Source: Enterobacter cloacae complex sp. R_G8 (GTDB lineage: Bacteria > Pseudomonadota > Gammaproteobacteria > Enterobacterales > Enterobacteriaceae). From it: 64,000 nt of DNA. Below the pieces are notes generated by a model that searched no databases, was not told the origin of the DNA, and saw only the letters and a program-made list of their open reading frames with translations. Location of the stretch: NCBI RefSeq assembly GCF_024599795.1, contig NZ_CP102246.1, positions 4,154,001-4,218,000 on the forward strand. Direction: 5' to 3'. Positions 31,915-46,260 of the stretch are shown piece after piece (the stretch's first letter is position 1; every line of letters begins with the position of its first letter). Both the position numbers and the translations under genes were made by a program.

Positions 31915-32631
31915 TCACGGTTTTCTGTACTGTCGCGTGGCACCTACGGTCTGGCGGATCGGCGTTTTCGATTTGCTCTGCTTCATCGGGTTAAGCGTAA
32001 GGGGAATGGTCCGCTTACGCGCGACAATGAACTGCATGCAGCCTAATGCGGGCAGATGGGTACTGAGTAAAACCCCGCCCCGCCGCGCCCAGGGCAGCAC
32101 CTGAAATCCGCCGTAGTTGAGCACTTCAAAATTCAGCAGCGAAAGCCAGTCCAGCTGGCGCATCATGGTGAACATCCGGCAGTTATAAGGGGGAGTGCGG
32201 CGTAACACGGGCACCAGCTTGCGTAGCCCCATCAGGCTCAGCGGATTAAACCCGCTTATCACCAGCCAGCCGTCATCTATCAGCACGCGATCGGCTTCAC
32301 GCAGCATGCGGTGAGGATCGCTGCACCAGGGCATCGTATGCGCCAGCAGGCACGCATCAACCGACTTCTCCGCAAACGGCAGATGTAAAGGATCCGCTTT
32401 CACCTGAACCGGCGATCCGCCGAGAGAGACATTGACCTGATGCGAGATAGCGCAGCTTTCGGTATTGATTTCCGCGCTGAGATTGCCAATCTTAAGCAGG
32501 TGAAAGCCATACATTTTTGCGAGCCACGGCTTAAGCTGTAGTTCTAACGCCTCGCGATAGTATTCACCCCAGGGCAATTCCGCCCAACGTTCCGGTGCTG
32601 CGACAGTCTGAGGTATCCTTGCCGGTTTCAT
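31915..32631 (-). CDS. yafS: YafS, SAM-dependent methyltransferase-like protein
   Basis: A 238-residue class I methyltransferase fold protein resembling E. coli YafS. Recognisable elements are the acidic segment after the first motif and ADPLHLPFAEKSVDACLLAHTMPWCSDPHRMLREADRVLIDDGWLVISGFNP, quoted here only as the motif II-III region around residues 80-130. Its substrate is unknown. I placed the start at MKPARIPQT, preceded by AGGTG at good spacing, rather than the GTG five codons earlier. It is divergent from gloB and convergent with rnhA, the K-12 arrangement. Confidence 0.9.
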   Translation of the reverse strand: MKPARIPQTVAAPERWAELPWGEYYREALELQLKPWLAKMYGFHLLKIGNLSAEINTESCAISHQVNVSLGGSPVQVKADPLHLPFAEKSVDACLLAHTMPWCSDPHRMLREADRVLIDDGWLVISGFNPLSLMGLRKLVPVLRRTPPYNCRMFTMMRQLDWLSLLNFEVLNYGGFQVLPWARRGGVLLSTHLPALGCMQFIVARKRTIPLTLNPMKQSKSKTPIRQTVGATRQYRKP

Positions 32632-32663
32632 CAAAACACCTGCCACGCTATAAGAGGTAATGT

Positions 32664-33422
32664 ATGAATCTTATCAGTATTCCTGCCTTTGAGGACAATT
32701 ACATCTGGGTTTTAGTTGACGACGAGCGTCGATGCGTCATCGTCGACCCCGGTGAGTCCGCCCCGGTTCTGCAGGCCATAAAAGAGAATGGCTGGCAGCC
32801 TGAAGCCATCCTTCTGACCCACCATCATCACGATCACACCGGCGGTGTGCCTGAGCTGCGCGCCCGGTTCCAGCATCTGGTGGTTTACGGACCGGCAGAG
32901 GCACAAGATAAGGGAACCACGCAATTAGTCGAAGAAGGCGAAAATATCCTCATACGCGAGTGGGAGTTTTCCGTATTTGCTACACCAGGTCACACTTTGG
33001 GACATCTGTGTTTCTACAGCAAACCTTATCTGTTTTGCGGTGATACGCTGTTTTCTGGCGGCTGTGGAAGACTGTTTGAAGGCACACCAGCCCAGATGTA
33101 TCAGTCTTTACAGAAGATTAACGCCTTACCCGACGATACCGTTATTTGTTGCGCTCATGAGTATACATTAGGAAATATGAAGTTTGCGGCAAGCATTTTA
33201 CCCGAGGATCGGGCGATTCAGGATTATTATCAGAAAGTGAAGGAGTTACGTGCAAAAAACCAAAAAACACTCCCCGTAATTCTGAAAAACGAGCGTAAAA
33301 TTAATTTATTTCTCAGAACAGATGATGTTGATTTAATTAATAAAATTAACCAAGAAACAAAATTGCAACAACCAGAACAACGATTTGCATGGTTAAGGTC
33401 AAAGAAAGATAACTTCAGATAA
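32664..33422 (+). CDS. gloB: Hydroxyacylglutathione hydrolase (glyoxalase II)
   Basis: GloB hydrolyses S-lactoylglutathione to D-lactate and glutathione in methylglyoxal detoxification. The metallo-beta-lactamase metal motif THHHHDH is at about residues 52-58, with further ligands in TPGHTLGH and GDTLF. The C-terminal glutathione-binding region contains [10 protein letters not shown] and ends with [10 protein letters not shown]. At 252 residues it matches the E. coli enzyme (251). It lies alone between divergent yafS and downstream mltD. Confidence 0.96.
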   Translation: MNLISIPAFEDNYIWVLVDDERRCVIVDPGESAPVLQAIKENGWQPEAILLTHHHHDHTGGVPELRARFQHLVVYGPAEAQDKGTTQLVEEGENILIREWEFSVFATPGHTLGHLCFYSKPYLFCGDTLFSGGCGRLFEGTPAQMYQSLQKINALPDDTVICCAHEYTLGNMKFAASILPEDRAIQDYYQKVKELRAKNQKTLPVILKNERKINLFLRTDDVDLINKINQETKLQQPEQRFAWLRSKKDNFR

Positions 33423-33490
33423 TTGCGGGTTGCCTTTTCAAAATTTCGCCGTTATCATCGCTCGTCTTTTAAGCAACTATTGACACACAC

Positions 33491-34855
33491 ATGAAGGCAA
33501 AAGCGATCTTACTCGCCTCTGTCCTGCTTGTAGGTTGCCAGTCGCAGAACGGCAGCAACGTACAACAGCACGCACAGAGCCTTTCTGCAGCTGGTCAAGG
33601 GGAAGCAGGGAAGTTTACAAGCTCAGCGCGTTGGTTGGACGATGGGACATCTTTCGCGCAGGATCAAAACTTGTGGACCTCTATTGGCGACGAGCTAAAG
33701 ATGGGAATTCCGGAAAACAGCCGGATTCGCGAACAGAAACAGAAGTATTTAAGAAATAAGAGCTATCTCCACGATGTAACGTTACGGGCAGAGCCGTATA
33801 TGTACTGGATAGCCGGGCAAGTTAAGAAACGTAACATGCCTATCGAGCTGGTACTCCTACCCATAGTGGAGAGCGCTTTTGACCCACACGCGACGTCTGG
33901 CGCCAATGCCGCAGGTATTTGGCAGATCATTCCGAGCACGGGGCGAAATTACGGTTTGAAACAGACCCGTAACTATGATGCGCGTCGCGATGTTGTCGCT
34001 TCCACGACAGCCGCTCTCGACATGATGCAACGTCTGAACAAGATGTTTGACGGCGACTGGTTGTTAACGGTTGCGGCGTATAATAGTGGCGAAGGTCGTG
34101 TACTGAAGGCAATGAAAGCGAATAAAGCACGGGGTAAATCCACCGATTTTTGGTCGCTCTCACTGCCACAGGAAACGAAGATTTACGTACCGAAGATGCT
34201 GGCGTTGAGTGATATTCTCAAAAACAGCAAGCGTTACGGTGTACAACTGCCAACACCAGACGAAAGTCGTGCGCTGGCGCGCGTTCGCCTCAGCAACCCG
34301 GTTGATATTCAACAGGTTGCCGATATGACGGGTATGTCGGTAAGTAAACTGAAAACCTTTAACGCGGGTGTTAAAGGCTCAACGCTGGGGGCGAGTGGCC
34401 CACAGTATGTGATGGTTCCGCAGAAACATGCTGAACAGTTACGTGAGTCTTTAGCGTCTGGTGAAATTGCCGCCGTTCAGTCAACGCTGATTGCGGATGC
34501 ATCATCAGTCAACAGCCGCAGCTATAAGGTTCGTAGCGGTGATACGCTTTCGGGTATTGCATCACGTCTTGGCGTGACAGCAAAAGATCTGCAGCAGTGG
34601 AATAACCTGCGCAGCTCGGGCCTGAGAGTGGGTCAGACACTGACGGTGGGTGCGGGTAGCAGCGCACAGCGTCTCGCCAGTAACAGCGATAGCATTACCT
34701 ATCGCGTGCGTAAAGGCGATTCACTGTCCAGTATCGCAAAACGACACGGCGTGAACATTAAAGATGTGATGCGCTGGAATAACGATACTGACAACCTGCA
34801 ACCAGGCGACCAGCTGACGCTGTTTGTGAAAAACAGCGCCACGCCAGACTCCTGA
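33491..34855 (+). CDS. mltD: Membrane-bound lytic murein transglycosylase D
   Basis: A 454-residue outer-membrane lipoprotein that cleaves the glycan strands of peptidoglycan with formation of 1,6-anhydromuramic acid. The lipobox is LLVGC with Cys16. The SLT domain carries the catalytic Glu in IVESAFDPHATSGANAAG, followed by GIWQIIPSTGRNYG. Two LysM domains at the C-terminus (from about residues 344 and 402) begin YKVRSGDTLSGIA and YRVRKGDSLSSIA and bind glycan. Family length is 452 in E. coli. A strong terminator follows. Confidence 0.96.
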   Translation: MKAKAILLASVLLVGCQSQNGSNVQQHAQSLSAAGQGEAGKFTSSARWLDDGTSFAQDQNLWTSIGDELKMGIPENSRIREQKQKYLRNKSYLHDVTLRAEPYMYWIAGQVKKRNMPIELVLLPIVESAFDPHATSGANAAGIWQIIPSTGRNYGLKQTRNYDARRDVVASTTAALDMMQRLNKMFDGDWLLTVAAYNSGEGRVLKAMKANKARGKSTDFWSLSLPQETKIYVPKMLALSDILKNSKRYGVQLPTPDESRALARVRLSNPVDIQQVADMTGMSVSKLKTFNAGVKGSTLGASGPQYVMVPQKHAEQLRESLASGEIAAVQSTLIADASSVNSRSYKVRSGDTLSGIASRLGVTAKDLQQWNNLRSSGLRVGQTLTVGAGSSAQRLASNSDSITYRVRKGDSLSSIAKRHGVNIKDVMRWNNDTDNLQPGDQLTLFVKNSATPDS

Positions 34856-34873
34856 TTACACGATACAAAGATA

Positions 34874-34909
34874 AAAAGGCACCGATTCCCCTCGGTGCTT
34901 TTTTTTTAC
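34874..34909 (+). terminator. Terminator after mltD
   Basis: GCACCGA and TCGGTGC form the stem with a short pyrimidine loop, followed by at least eight T residues on the plus strand. The A-rich left arm could also serve the convergent methyltransferase gene. Confidence 0.88.
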
Positions 34910-35679
34910 TTCGCTTTTTGCGCTTCAACCATGATGGTATCGCTGGTAAACGAACCGTCATCCTGCAATTCAAAGTAGGCCTTCACCTCTGAGGAAGCAC
35001 TGTCCTGATACAACCGTATGGCCTGGCTTAACGCGTCCGGGGTGCGCATACGTGCGATCCACGAGCTAAATTCCAGCGGCAGGCGATCGGTTATCAGTGA
35101 ACGTGAAATTAAACCGGCCTCAGTGATAAACGTTAACCACTCCCCACTCGAGTAATTCTGCACGTGCGAGGTGTCACGCAGCGCTTCAACCGTCTGCAGC
35201 CAGATATTCCGTACCGGATGACCCGGAGACATGACATCCATAATGATGGCGGTCCCGCCCGGCTTCAGCACACGTTTGACTTCCCGCAATGCCTGACCGA
35301 CATCATGCCAGTGGTGCGCGGAGTAACGGCTGATTACCACGTCAAACGATGCCTCTTCGAAAGGTAAGGATTCGGCATAGCCCTGGCGCGTATCGACGTT
35401 GTTGAGCCCTTTGGCTTTTGCCGCCTCAGCCACCACTTCCAGCATCTGGCTGGATAAATCATACGCCGTAACCTGAGCCACATGCTGCGCAGCAGTGAAG
35501 CTGGCATGCCCTGCTCCACAGCCTAAATCCAGCACGGTCGCCTGCGGGAACGCCGCGAGACGCTCGCCAAGACGCACCAGATCGCGGCCGGAAGCGTGTA
35601 CGGCGCTGTTCAGATAGGCATTTGCCTGGGAACCAAACTGTTTTTCGACATTGTCGTGATGAGAGTGTGTTGTTGTCAT
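34906..35679 (-). CDS. yafE: YafE-like SAM-dependent methyltransferase
   Basis: A 257-residue class I methyltransferase of the UbiE/BioC-like type. Motif I is VLDLGCGAGHASF, followed by the acidic residue in TAYDLSSQML, then SLPFEEASFDVVISRYSAHHWHD around 105-125. The substrate is unknown. The start at MTTTHSHHD was chosen because AAGGACAG stands about seven bases before it; the open frame extends 25 codons further without a ribosome site. It occupies the yafE position downstream of yafD. Confidence 0.88.
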   Translation of the reverse strand: MTTTHSHHDNVEKQFGSQANAYLNSAVHASGRDLVRLGERLAAFPQATVLDLGCGAGHASFTAAQHVAQVTAYDLSSQMLEVVAEAAKAKGLNNVDTRQGYAESLPFEEASFDVVISRYSAHHWHDVGQALREVKRVLKPGGTAIIMDVMSPGHPVRNIWLQTVEALRDTSHVQNYSSGEWLTFITEAGLISRSLITDRLPLEFSSWIARMRTPDALSQAIRLYQDSASSEVKAYFELQDDGSFTSDTIMVEAQKAK

Positions 35680-35756
35680 TGTACTGTCCTTGCGTTGGTT
35701 AAAATAAAGGGCAGCACTCAACAGGCCTGCCCCACGGCAGACCTGACTCACCATGT

Positions 35757-36626
<870 letters not shown>

Positions 36627-36691
36627 TCACACTTTCAACGCAATTACTGAGAAACCTCTTTCCAGTTTTGTAAGCAAGCACTTACTGAGGT

Positions 36692-37867
36692 TTAACCAAG
36701 CGCTACGCGAGAGGGTTTATCAAGGCGTCCGCTCAGACCAATCAGCAGGAAGGCAACGAGAACAATGACGGCACCAATCCACGGGGTTTGGGTTAAGCCG
36801 AAGTGTTCCACCGTCTGCCCGCCAACGATGGAACCGATAGCGATACCAATGTTGAAGGCGGCAATGTTCAGACCTGAAGCCACGTCCACCGCATTTGGCG
36901 TATAGCGCTCGGCTTTTTGCACCACGTAAACCTGCAGGCCGGGTACATTACCAAAGGCAAAGATACCCATGACCAGCACCGTTACCAGTGCGGCGTACTG
37001 AATCGATGCCGTGAACTGGAAGATCATCAGCAGGACGACCAGTGCCGCAAAGATAAACTTAAGCGCCGGTACTGCACCATGCTTATCCGCAAGCTTACCG
37101 CCCCAGATATTGCCAATGGCCACAGAGACGCCATACCCCAGTAAAATCCAGCTTACCGCTGCTGGAGAGAAGCCAGCCAGATCCTGCATCATTGGAGCAA
37201 GGAAGGTGAAAGCAGTGAATACCCCGCCATAACCCAGCGCCGTAACGGCATAAATGATCAGCAAACGAGGATGTGTGAGCACCTTCAGTTGATCGCTCAG
37301 GCTTGCGCTTGCACGGCCGGGAATATTCGACGGAACCAGCAGCAGGCTGGCCACCAGGGCAATTACGCCCAGCAAGGAGACCGCGAGGAAGGTTTCACGC
37401 CAGCCGAAATGTTGCCCGATGAACGTCCCTAATGGTACGCCGGTGACCAGTGCGACGGTCAATCCACCAAACATGATCGCAATGGCTGATGCGGCTTTCT
37501 CTTTCGGCACCAGGCTGGTTGCAATGGTGGAACCGATTGAGAAGAACACACCATGCGCGAGGCCTGTCAGCAGGCGGGCAATGACCAGCGTCGTGTAGTC
37601 CGGCGCCTGCCAGGCCAGAATATTGCCGGCGGTGAAGAGCACCATCAGCGCGACCAGCAGTTGCTTACGCGGGAATCGTCCGGTCAACGCCGTCAGTACG
37701 GGCGCGCCGACAGCGACACCCAAAGCATAGATAGAGACCAACAGCCCGGCTGAAGGTAATGAGATAGCAAGCTGGTTAGCGATGGTAGGAACCAGTCCTA
37801 CAATAACAAATTCAGTCGTGCCAATTGCAAAGGCACTGATCGTCAGGGCAAGTAGCGCCAGTGGCAT
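36692..37867 (-). CDS. MFS transporter, DHA1 drug:H+ antiporter-like
   Basis: A 391-residue inner-membrane protein with about 12 hydrophobic segments. It carries the start MPLALLALTISAFAIGTTEFVIVGLVP, here recognised by the GTTEF motif of the AraJ/YdhP/NepI-like branch, and the loop 2-3 motif ALTGRFPRKQLL. Expected to export small molecules by proton antiport, substrate unknown. The ATG at 37867 has GGAG six bases upstream and is preferred over one four codons earlier. The gene is divergent from yafC across about 105 bases, so the LysR protein may control it. K-12 has no gene at this point between yafC and yafD. Confidence 0.9.
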   Translation of the reverse strand: MPLALLALTISAFAIGTTEFVIVGLVPTIANQLAISLPSAGLLVSIYALGVAVGAPVLTALTGRFPRKQLLVALMVLFTAGNILAWQAPDYTTLVIARLLTGLAHGVFFSIGSTIATSLVPKEKAASAIAIMFGGLTVALVTGVPLGTFIGQHFGWRETFLAVSLLGVIALVASLLLVPSNIPGRASASLSDQLKVLTHPRLLIIYAVTALGYGGVFTAFTFLAPMMQDLAGFSPAAVSWILLGYGVSVAIGNIWGGKLADKHGAVPALKFIFAALVVLLMIFQFTASIQYAALVTVLVMGIFAFGNVPGLQVYVVQKAERYTPNAVDVASGLNIAAFNIGIAIGSIVGGQTVEHFGLTQTPWIGAVIVLVAFLLIGLSGRLDKPSRVALG

Positions 37868-37971
37868 AAAATACTCCATATCATCAGGATTAAGATGACA
37901 GGCAGTATGCGCCAGTGGTTAAATAACAAAAATGGTCAAAATATCAATAGAATTTTGCAGGTGGTGCAACA

Positions 37972-38877
37972 ATGAAAGCAACGTCGGAAGAGCTGACAAT
38001 CTTTGTCGCCGTCGTCGAAAGTGGCAGTTTTAGCCGCGCGGCAGAGCAGCTGGGGCAGGCAAACTCTGCCGTTAGCCGCTCGGTGAAAAAGCTTGAGATG
38101 AAGCTTGGGGTGAGTCTTCTCAACCGAACGACGCGGCAGTTGAGCCTGACGGAAGAAGGTGAACGGTATTTCCGCCGCGTGCAGTCTGTCTTACAGGAGA
38201 TGGCTGCAGCAGAGACCGAGATCATGGAAACGCGCAGCACACCGCGTGGGTTGCTGCGTATTGATGCGGCCACACCGGTGGTTCTGCACTTTCTGATGCC
38301 GCTGATTAAACCTTTTCGTGAACGCTATCCGGAGATGACGCTCTCTTTGGTCTCCTCCGAGACCTTTATCAACCTTATTGAACGTAAAGTCGACGTGGCG
38401 ATCCGGGCGGGAACCCTGACGGACTCAAGCCTGCGCGCACGTCCTCTGTTTGCCAGCTACCGGAAAATCATCGCCTCACCGCAATACATCGCGGAGCACG
38501 GTAAACCTGAAACCGTTGAAGAGCTGAAGCAGCATCTGTGTCTGGGTTTCACGGAGCCGGTATCACTGAATACCTGGCCTGTCGCCTGCCCTGACGGTCA
38601 GCTGTATGAGATCACCTGCGGGTTGTCCTCCAACAGCGGGGAAACGCTGAAGCAGCTGTGTCTCGAAGGAAACGGGATCGCCTGTTTGTCTGATTACATG
38701 ATAGATAAAGAAATTGCGCGCGGTGAGCTTGTGGAGCTAATGGCAGATAAACGTTTGCCGGTAGAGATGCCTTTCAGTGCGGTTTACTACAGCGACAGAG
38801 CCGTGAGCACGCGTATCCGTGCCTTTATCGACTTCCTGAGCGAGCATATAAAAACAGCTCCCGAAGGAGCTGTGTGA
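37972..38877 (+). CDS. yafC: YafC, LysR-family transcriptional regulator
   Basis: The 301-residue protein has an N-terminal winged helix-turn-helix (about 1-60; [26 protein letters not shown]) and a periplasmic-binding-type effector domain (about 90-295). It is very similar to E. coli YafC over its length. LysR proteins usually control a divergent neighbour, and here that is the MFS transporter, which is absent from the K-12 locus. It ends shortly before convergent dkgB. The effector is unknown. Confidence 0.93.
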   Translation: MKATSEELTIFVAVVESGSFSRAAEQLGQANSAVSRSVKKLEMKLGVSLLNRTTRQLSLTEEGERYFRRVQSVLQEMAAAETEIMETRSTPRGLLRIDAATPVVLHFLMPLIKPFRERYPEMTLSLVSSETFINLIERKVDVAIRAGTLTDSSLRARPLFASYRKIIASPQYIAEHGKPETVEELKQHLCLGFTEPVSLNTWPVACPDGQLYEITCGLSSNSGETLKQLCLEGNGIACLSDYMIDKEIARGELVELMADKRLPVEMPFSAVYYSDRAVSTRIRAFIDFLSEHIKTAPEGAV

Positions 38878-38906
38878 GGGTTAAGCGTACAGAGGGTGGG
38901 TCAATA

Positions 38907-39710
38907 TTAATCCCAGTCTGGCGCTAAACCTTCCGGGCTCACCAGGCGATCGTTGCATTCCAGGGCAGCGATCGCTTTTTTGTCTTCGTCGTCCAGCTGG
39001 AGATCCACCGCTAACAGGTTGCTGGCCAGATTTTCACGCTTCGTTGACGATGGAATAACGGCGTAACCTTCACCCATCGCCCAGGCCAGGATCACCTGTG
39101 CAGCCGTCGCGTTATGTTTATCAGCAATACGTGCAATGACTTCATCTTTCAGCGCTTTACCGTATGCCAGCGTCATGTAAGAGGTGATGTGGATGCCGTG
39201 CTGTCTGGCCCAGTCCACCACGTTGCGGTTTTGCAGGTAGGGGGACAACTCGATCTGGTTCGTCGCAATGTTCTCTGCACCAACGGCGGCAATGGCTTTT
39301 TCCATCAACGGGATGGTGAAGTTGGAAATGCCAATTTCACGGGTTAAGCCCTGCTTTTTCGCTTCCAGCAGCGCCTGCATGAATTCTTCCACAGAAACGG
39401 CATCATTCGGAGAAGGCCAGTGGATCAGCGTCAGATCAACATAGTCTGTACGCAGCTTCTTCAGGCTCTCTTTCAGACTTGGGATCAGCTTGTCTTTGCC
39501 GAGGTTCTCGATCCAGATTTTGGTGGTGATAAAAAGTTCGTTACGCGGTACGCCGCTTTCTTCAATCGCCTGGCCAACCGCAGCTTCATTTTCATAAATC
39601 TGCGCGGTATCAATTGCGCGATAGCCAAGTTCAAGGGCGGTTTTGACCGATGCGATAACAACGTCGTCTTTCAGGCGGAAAGTGCCCAGGCCTAATGCAG
39701 GGATAGTCAT
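38907..39710 (-). CDS. dkgB: 2,5-diketo-D-gluconate reductase B, aldo-keto reductase
   Basis: The 267-residue cytoplasmic enzyme is an NADPH-dependent (alpha/beta)8 aldo-keto reductase acting on 2,5-diketogluconate and on methylglyoxal and other aldehydes. The catalytic tetrad is visible: D34 and Y39 in [11 protein letters not shown], Lys in FITTKIW, and His in LTLIHWPSP. The NADPH-binding C-terminal region includes [14 protein letters not shown]. It matches E. coli DkgB (YafB) and stands at the same place, just after the tRNA-Asp end of the rRNA operon. Confidence 0.95.
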   Translation of the reverse strand: MTIPALGLGTFRLKDDVVIASVKTALELGYRAIDTAQIYENEAAVGQAIEESGVPRNELFITTKIWIENLGKDKLIPSLKESLKKLRTDYVDLTLIHWPSPNDAVSVEEFMQALLEAKKQGLTREIGISNFTIPLMEKAIAAVGAENIATNQIELSPYLQNRNVVDWARQHGIHITSYMTLAYGKALKDEVIARIADKHNATAAQVILAWAMGEGYAVIPSSTKRENLASNLLAVDLQLDDEDKKAIAALECNDRLVSPEGLAPDWD

Positions 39711-39834
39711 GTCATTCCTCGTTATTCGTAATGTTCGTTAACTGAGGAAGATTATCGCTTCTGCCGTTATGCTGAAAAAGGTCGTAAAACGCAGAGGATT
39801 TTTGCTGATTTAGCAATAATTGGGAAACAGATAA

Positions 39835-39866
39835 GAAAAAAGCCCTGAGCGTTAACTCAGGGCTTT
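39835..39866. terminator. Terminator of the rRNA operon
   Basis: AGCCCTGAG and CTCAGGGCT form a 9-bp stem with a 6-base loop. It is flanked by six A residues on the left (a T-run on the minus strand) and TTTT on the right. It lies eight bases past the tRNA-Asp 3' end. Confidence 0.9.
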
Positions 39867-39873
39867 TAATAAG

Positions 39874-39950
39874 TGGCGGAACGGACGGGACTCGAACCCG
39901 CGACCCCCTGCGTGACAGGCAGGTATTCTAACCGACTGAACTACCGCTCC
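39874..39950 (-). tRNA. aspU: tRNA-Asp (GTC), last gene of the rRNA operon (aspU position)
   Basis: This 77-base gene is identical in sequence to the tRNA-Asp at the island border. It follows the 5S gene on the same strand, as aspU follows rrfH in K-12. Confidence 0.97.
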
Positions 39951-40003
39951 ACCGAAGACTGCTGTAACCACCGGATTAATGCACCGGCTTACTACTTAAT
40001 TTG

Positions 40004-40123
40004 ATGCCTGGCAGTTCCCTACTCTCACATGGGGAGACCCCACACTACCATCGGCGCTACGGCGTTTCACTTCTGAGTTCGGCATGGGGTCAGGTGGGAC
40101 CACCGCGCTAAAGCCGCCAGGCA
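40004..40123 (-). rRNA. rrfH: 5S ribosomal RNA
   Basis: The 120-base gene starts TGCCTGGCGG and ends CTGCCAGGCAT on the minus strand, so the two ends pair as expected. The conserved CCGAACTCAGAAGTGAAACG segment is present. Confidence 0.97.
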
Positions 40124-40190
40124 AATTCTGTTAATCTGTATCAGGCTGAAAATCTTCTGTCTCTCACCGCCGAAACAGCTTCGGCGTTGT

Positions 40191-43094
<2,904 letters not shown>

Positions 43095-43265
43095 TCACAA
43101 CCCGAAGATGTTTCACTTCATGATTGCGAAAATTTGAGAGACTCGAACACACATAACATGTGTGTCGTTTCAATTTTCAGCTTGATCCAGATTTTTAAAG
43201 AGCAAAACTTCGCAGTGCACCTTTTCAGGTTCACTCTGAAGTTTTCTTGTGTTCGCAGTAAAAGA

Positions 43266-43341
43266 TGGTGGAGCTATGCGGGATCGAACCGCAGACCTCC
43301 TGCGTGCAAAGCAGGCGCTCTCCCAGCTGAGCTATAGCCCC
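43266..43341 (-). tRNA. alaV: tRNA-Ala (TGC)
   Basis: The 76-base gene reads GGGGCTATAGCTCAGCTGGG... on the minus strand with anticodon TGC and encoded CCA. It lies in the 16S-23S spacer after tRNA-Ile. Confidence 0.97.
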
Positions 43342-43365
43342 ATCGTTTGCAACCTCTGTACCGGT

Positions 43366-43447
43366 AATTTTTCCTGAGACAAGGCGTGGTAACGCGACGC
43401 ATACATCAGTATGTGAGCGTTGCCGCAACGCAGTATCAGGGAAAATT
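43366..43447. other. Long imperfect stem-loop in the tRNA-Ala/tRNA-Ile spacer
   Basis: The spacer between the two tRNA genes is 106 bases, against about 42 in K-12. It contains an imperfect inverted repeat: AATTTTTCCTGA at one end and TCAGGGAAAATT at the other, with inner GCATAC/GTATG and GCGTTGCCGCAACGC pairings. It resembles an inserted sequence block of the kind that varies among rRNA spacers. Confidence 0.6.
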
Positions 43448-43524
<77 letters not shown>

Positions 43525-43594
43525 GTAGAGGTTTTTTACTGCTGTTTTTCATCAGACAATCTGTGTGAGCACTACAAAGGCAGGTTCTTTAAGG

Positions 43595-45134
<1,540 letters not shown>

Positions 45135-45268
45135 AAAAGTTTGATGCTCAATGAATTAAACTTCGTAATGAATTACGTGTTCACTCGTTGAGACTTGGTA
45201 TTCATTTAGTGTCCGAAGACATTAAGAATCCATGTCACTTTGAGTGCCCACACAGATTGTCTGATAAA

Positions 45269-45281
45269 TTGTTAAAGAGCA
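45269..45281 (-). promoter_or_regulatory. boxA antitermination site in the rRNA leader
   Basis: TGCTCTTTAACAA on the minus strand is the classical boxA bound by NusB and S10 to prevent premature termination of rRNA transcripts. Confidence 0.88.
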
Positions 45282-45319
45282 GTTGCGACGCGCTTCAGCG
45301 CTCTGTCGCGAGGTGGCGT

Positions 45320-45347
45320 ATATTACGCTTTCCTCTTTCAGAGTCAA
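45320..45347 (-). promoter_or_regulatory. rRNA promoter P2
   Basis: TTGACT and TAATAT on the minus strand with a 16-base spacer, about 40 bases upstream of boxA. Confidence 0.78.
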
Positions 45348-45428
45348 CCCTGATTTTCAGGATTTTTTCTCTTCAACCGACCGGGTTGTTTGTGAAGTGA
45401 TTCACATCCGCCGTGTCGATGGAGGCGC

Positions 45429-45456
45429 ATTATAGGCAGCCGCCGGGGAATGACAA
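45429..45456 (-). promoter_or_regulatory. rRNA promoter P1
   Basis: TTGTCA and TATAAT on the minus strand with a 16-base spacer, followed by the GC-rich discriminator GCGCC. The arrangement is that of E. coli rrn P1. The 371 bases between the 16S gene and gmhB otherwise hold only leader sequence and no gene. Confidence 0.88.
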
Positions 45457-45505
45457 GCGGAAATATGCATTTTCATTTCAACCGCTCATCTTTTCGCCAA
45501 AACGT

Positions 45506-46072
45506 CTATTTTTGGTGCTTTTTAATCGTTTCAGGCAGCTCGGCCAGACTATTAATCACCCAATCCGCTGCAGTCTCTGCTTCAGGCGTCACGGGCTTGC
45601 CGGTGCGAACTAATACTTTGGTACCCACACCCGCCGCGGTTGCCGCCTGCATATCTTCCAGTTTGTCGCCCACCATATAAGAAGCGGCCATATCAATATG
45701 CAGAAATTCCTGCGCCGAGATAAACATCCCCGGGTGCGGCTTACGGCAATCACAGGTCTGGCGATACTCGTCTACGGTTCCCTGCGGGTGATGCGGACAA
45801 TAGTAGATGCCATCAAGATCAACACCGCGGTCAGCAAGTGACCAGTCCATCCATTCCGTCAGCGTTTCGAATTGCGCTTCGGTGAATTTGCCACGTGCAA
45901 TGCCAGACTGGTTGGTGACAACCACCAGCGCATAGCCCATCTCTTTCAGCTGGCGCATGGCATCGATTACGCCTTCGATAAACTCGAACTCATCAATCTC
46001 ATGGACATAACCGTGATCGACATTAATGGTGCCATCACGATCGAGAAAAATTGCGGGTACTGATTTTGCCAC
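45506..46072 (-). CDS. gmhB: D-glycero-beta-D-manno-heptose 1,7-bisphosphate 7-phosphatase
   Basis: GmhB removes the C7 phosphate of heptose bisphosphate in the synthesis of ADP-heptose for the LPS inner core. The 188-residue HAD enzyme has motif [10 protein letters not shown], motif II VVTNQSG, the zinc loop [21 protein letters not shown] (Cys and His ligands) and motif [10 protein letters not shown]. It matches E. coli GmhB in length and position next to the rRNA operon. Its own promoter should lie in the 188 bases shared with divergent metN. Confidence 0.96.
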   Translation of the reverse strand: MAKSVPAIFLDRDGTINVDHGYVHEIDEFEFIEGVIDAMRQLKEMGYALVVVTNQSGIARGKFTEAQFETLTEWMDWSLADRGVDLDGIYYCPHHPQGTVDEYRQTCDCRKPHPGMFISAQEFLHIDMAASYMVGDKLEDMQAATAAGVGTKVLVRTGKPVTPEAETAADWVINSLAELPETIKKHQK

Positions 46073-46160
46073 CGGTTTGCTCCTGAAAAAGGCATGTTCA
46101 GCTAGTATCTCATGAATCGCAGCGCAATAAAGTGCTCATCGCACAGAGTTGGATTGATTT

Positions 46161-46184
46161 AGACGTCTGGATGCCTTAACATCC
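46161..46184 (+). promoter_or_regulatory. MetJ operator (three adjacent met boxes)
   Basis: AGACGTCT is an exact met box, followed without gap by GGATGCCT and TAACATCC, which fit it partly. Tandem 8-bp boxes are how MetJ with S-adenosylmethionine represses. The site is about 75 bases before metN. Confidence 0.88.
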
Positions 46185-46260
46185 GTTTTGTTTACGGTCA
46201 TCACCCGTATCTGGCAGAAGAAAATGCCACGGCTAACTTACATACGATAAAAATAATCTA

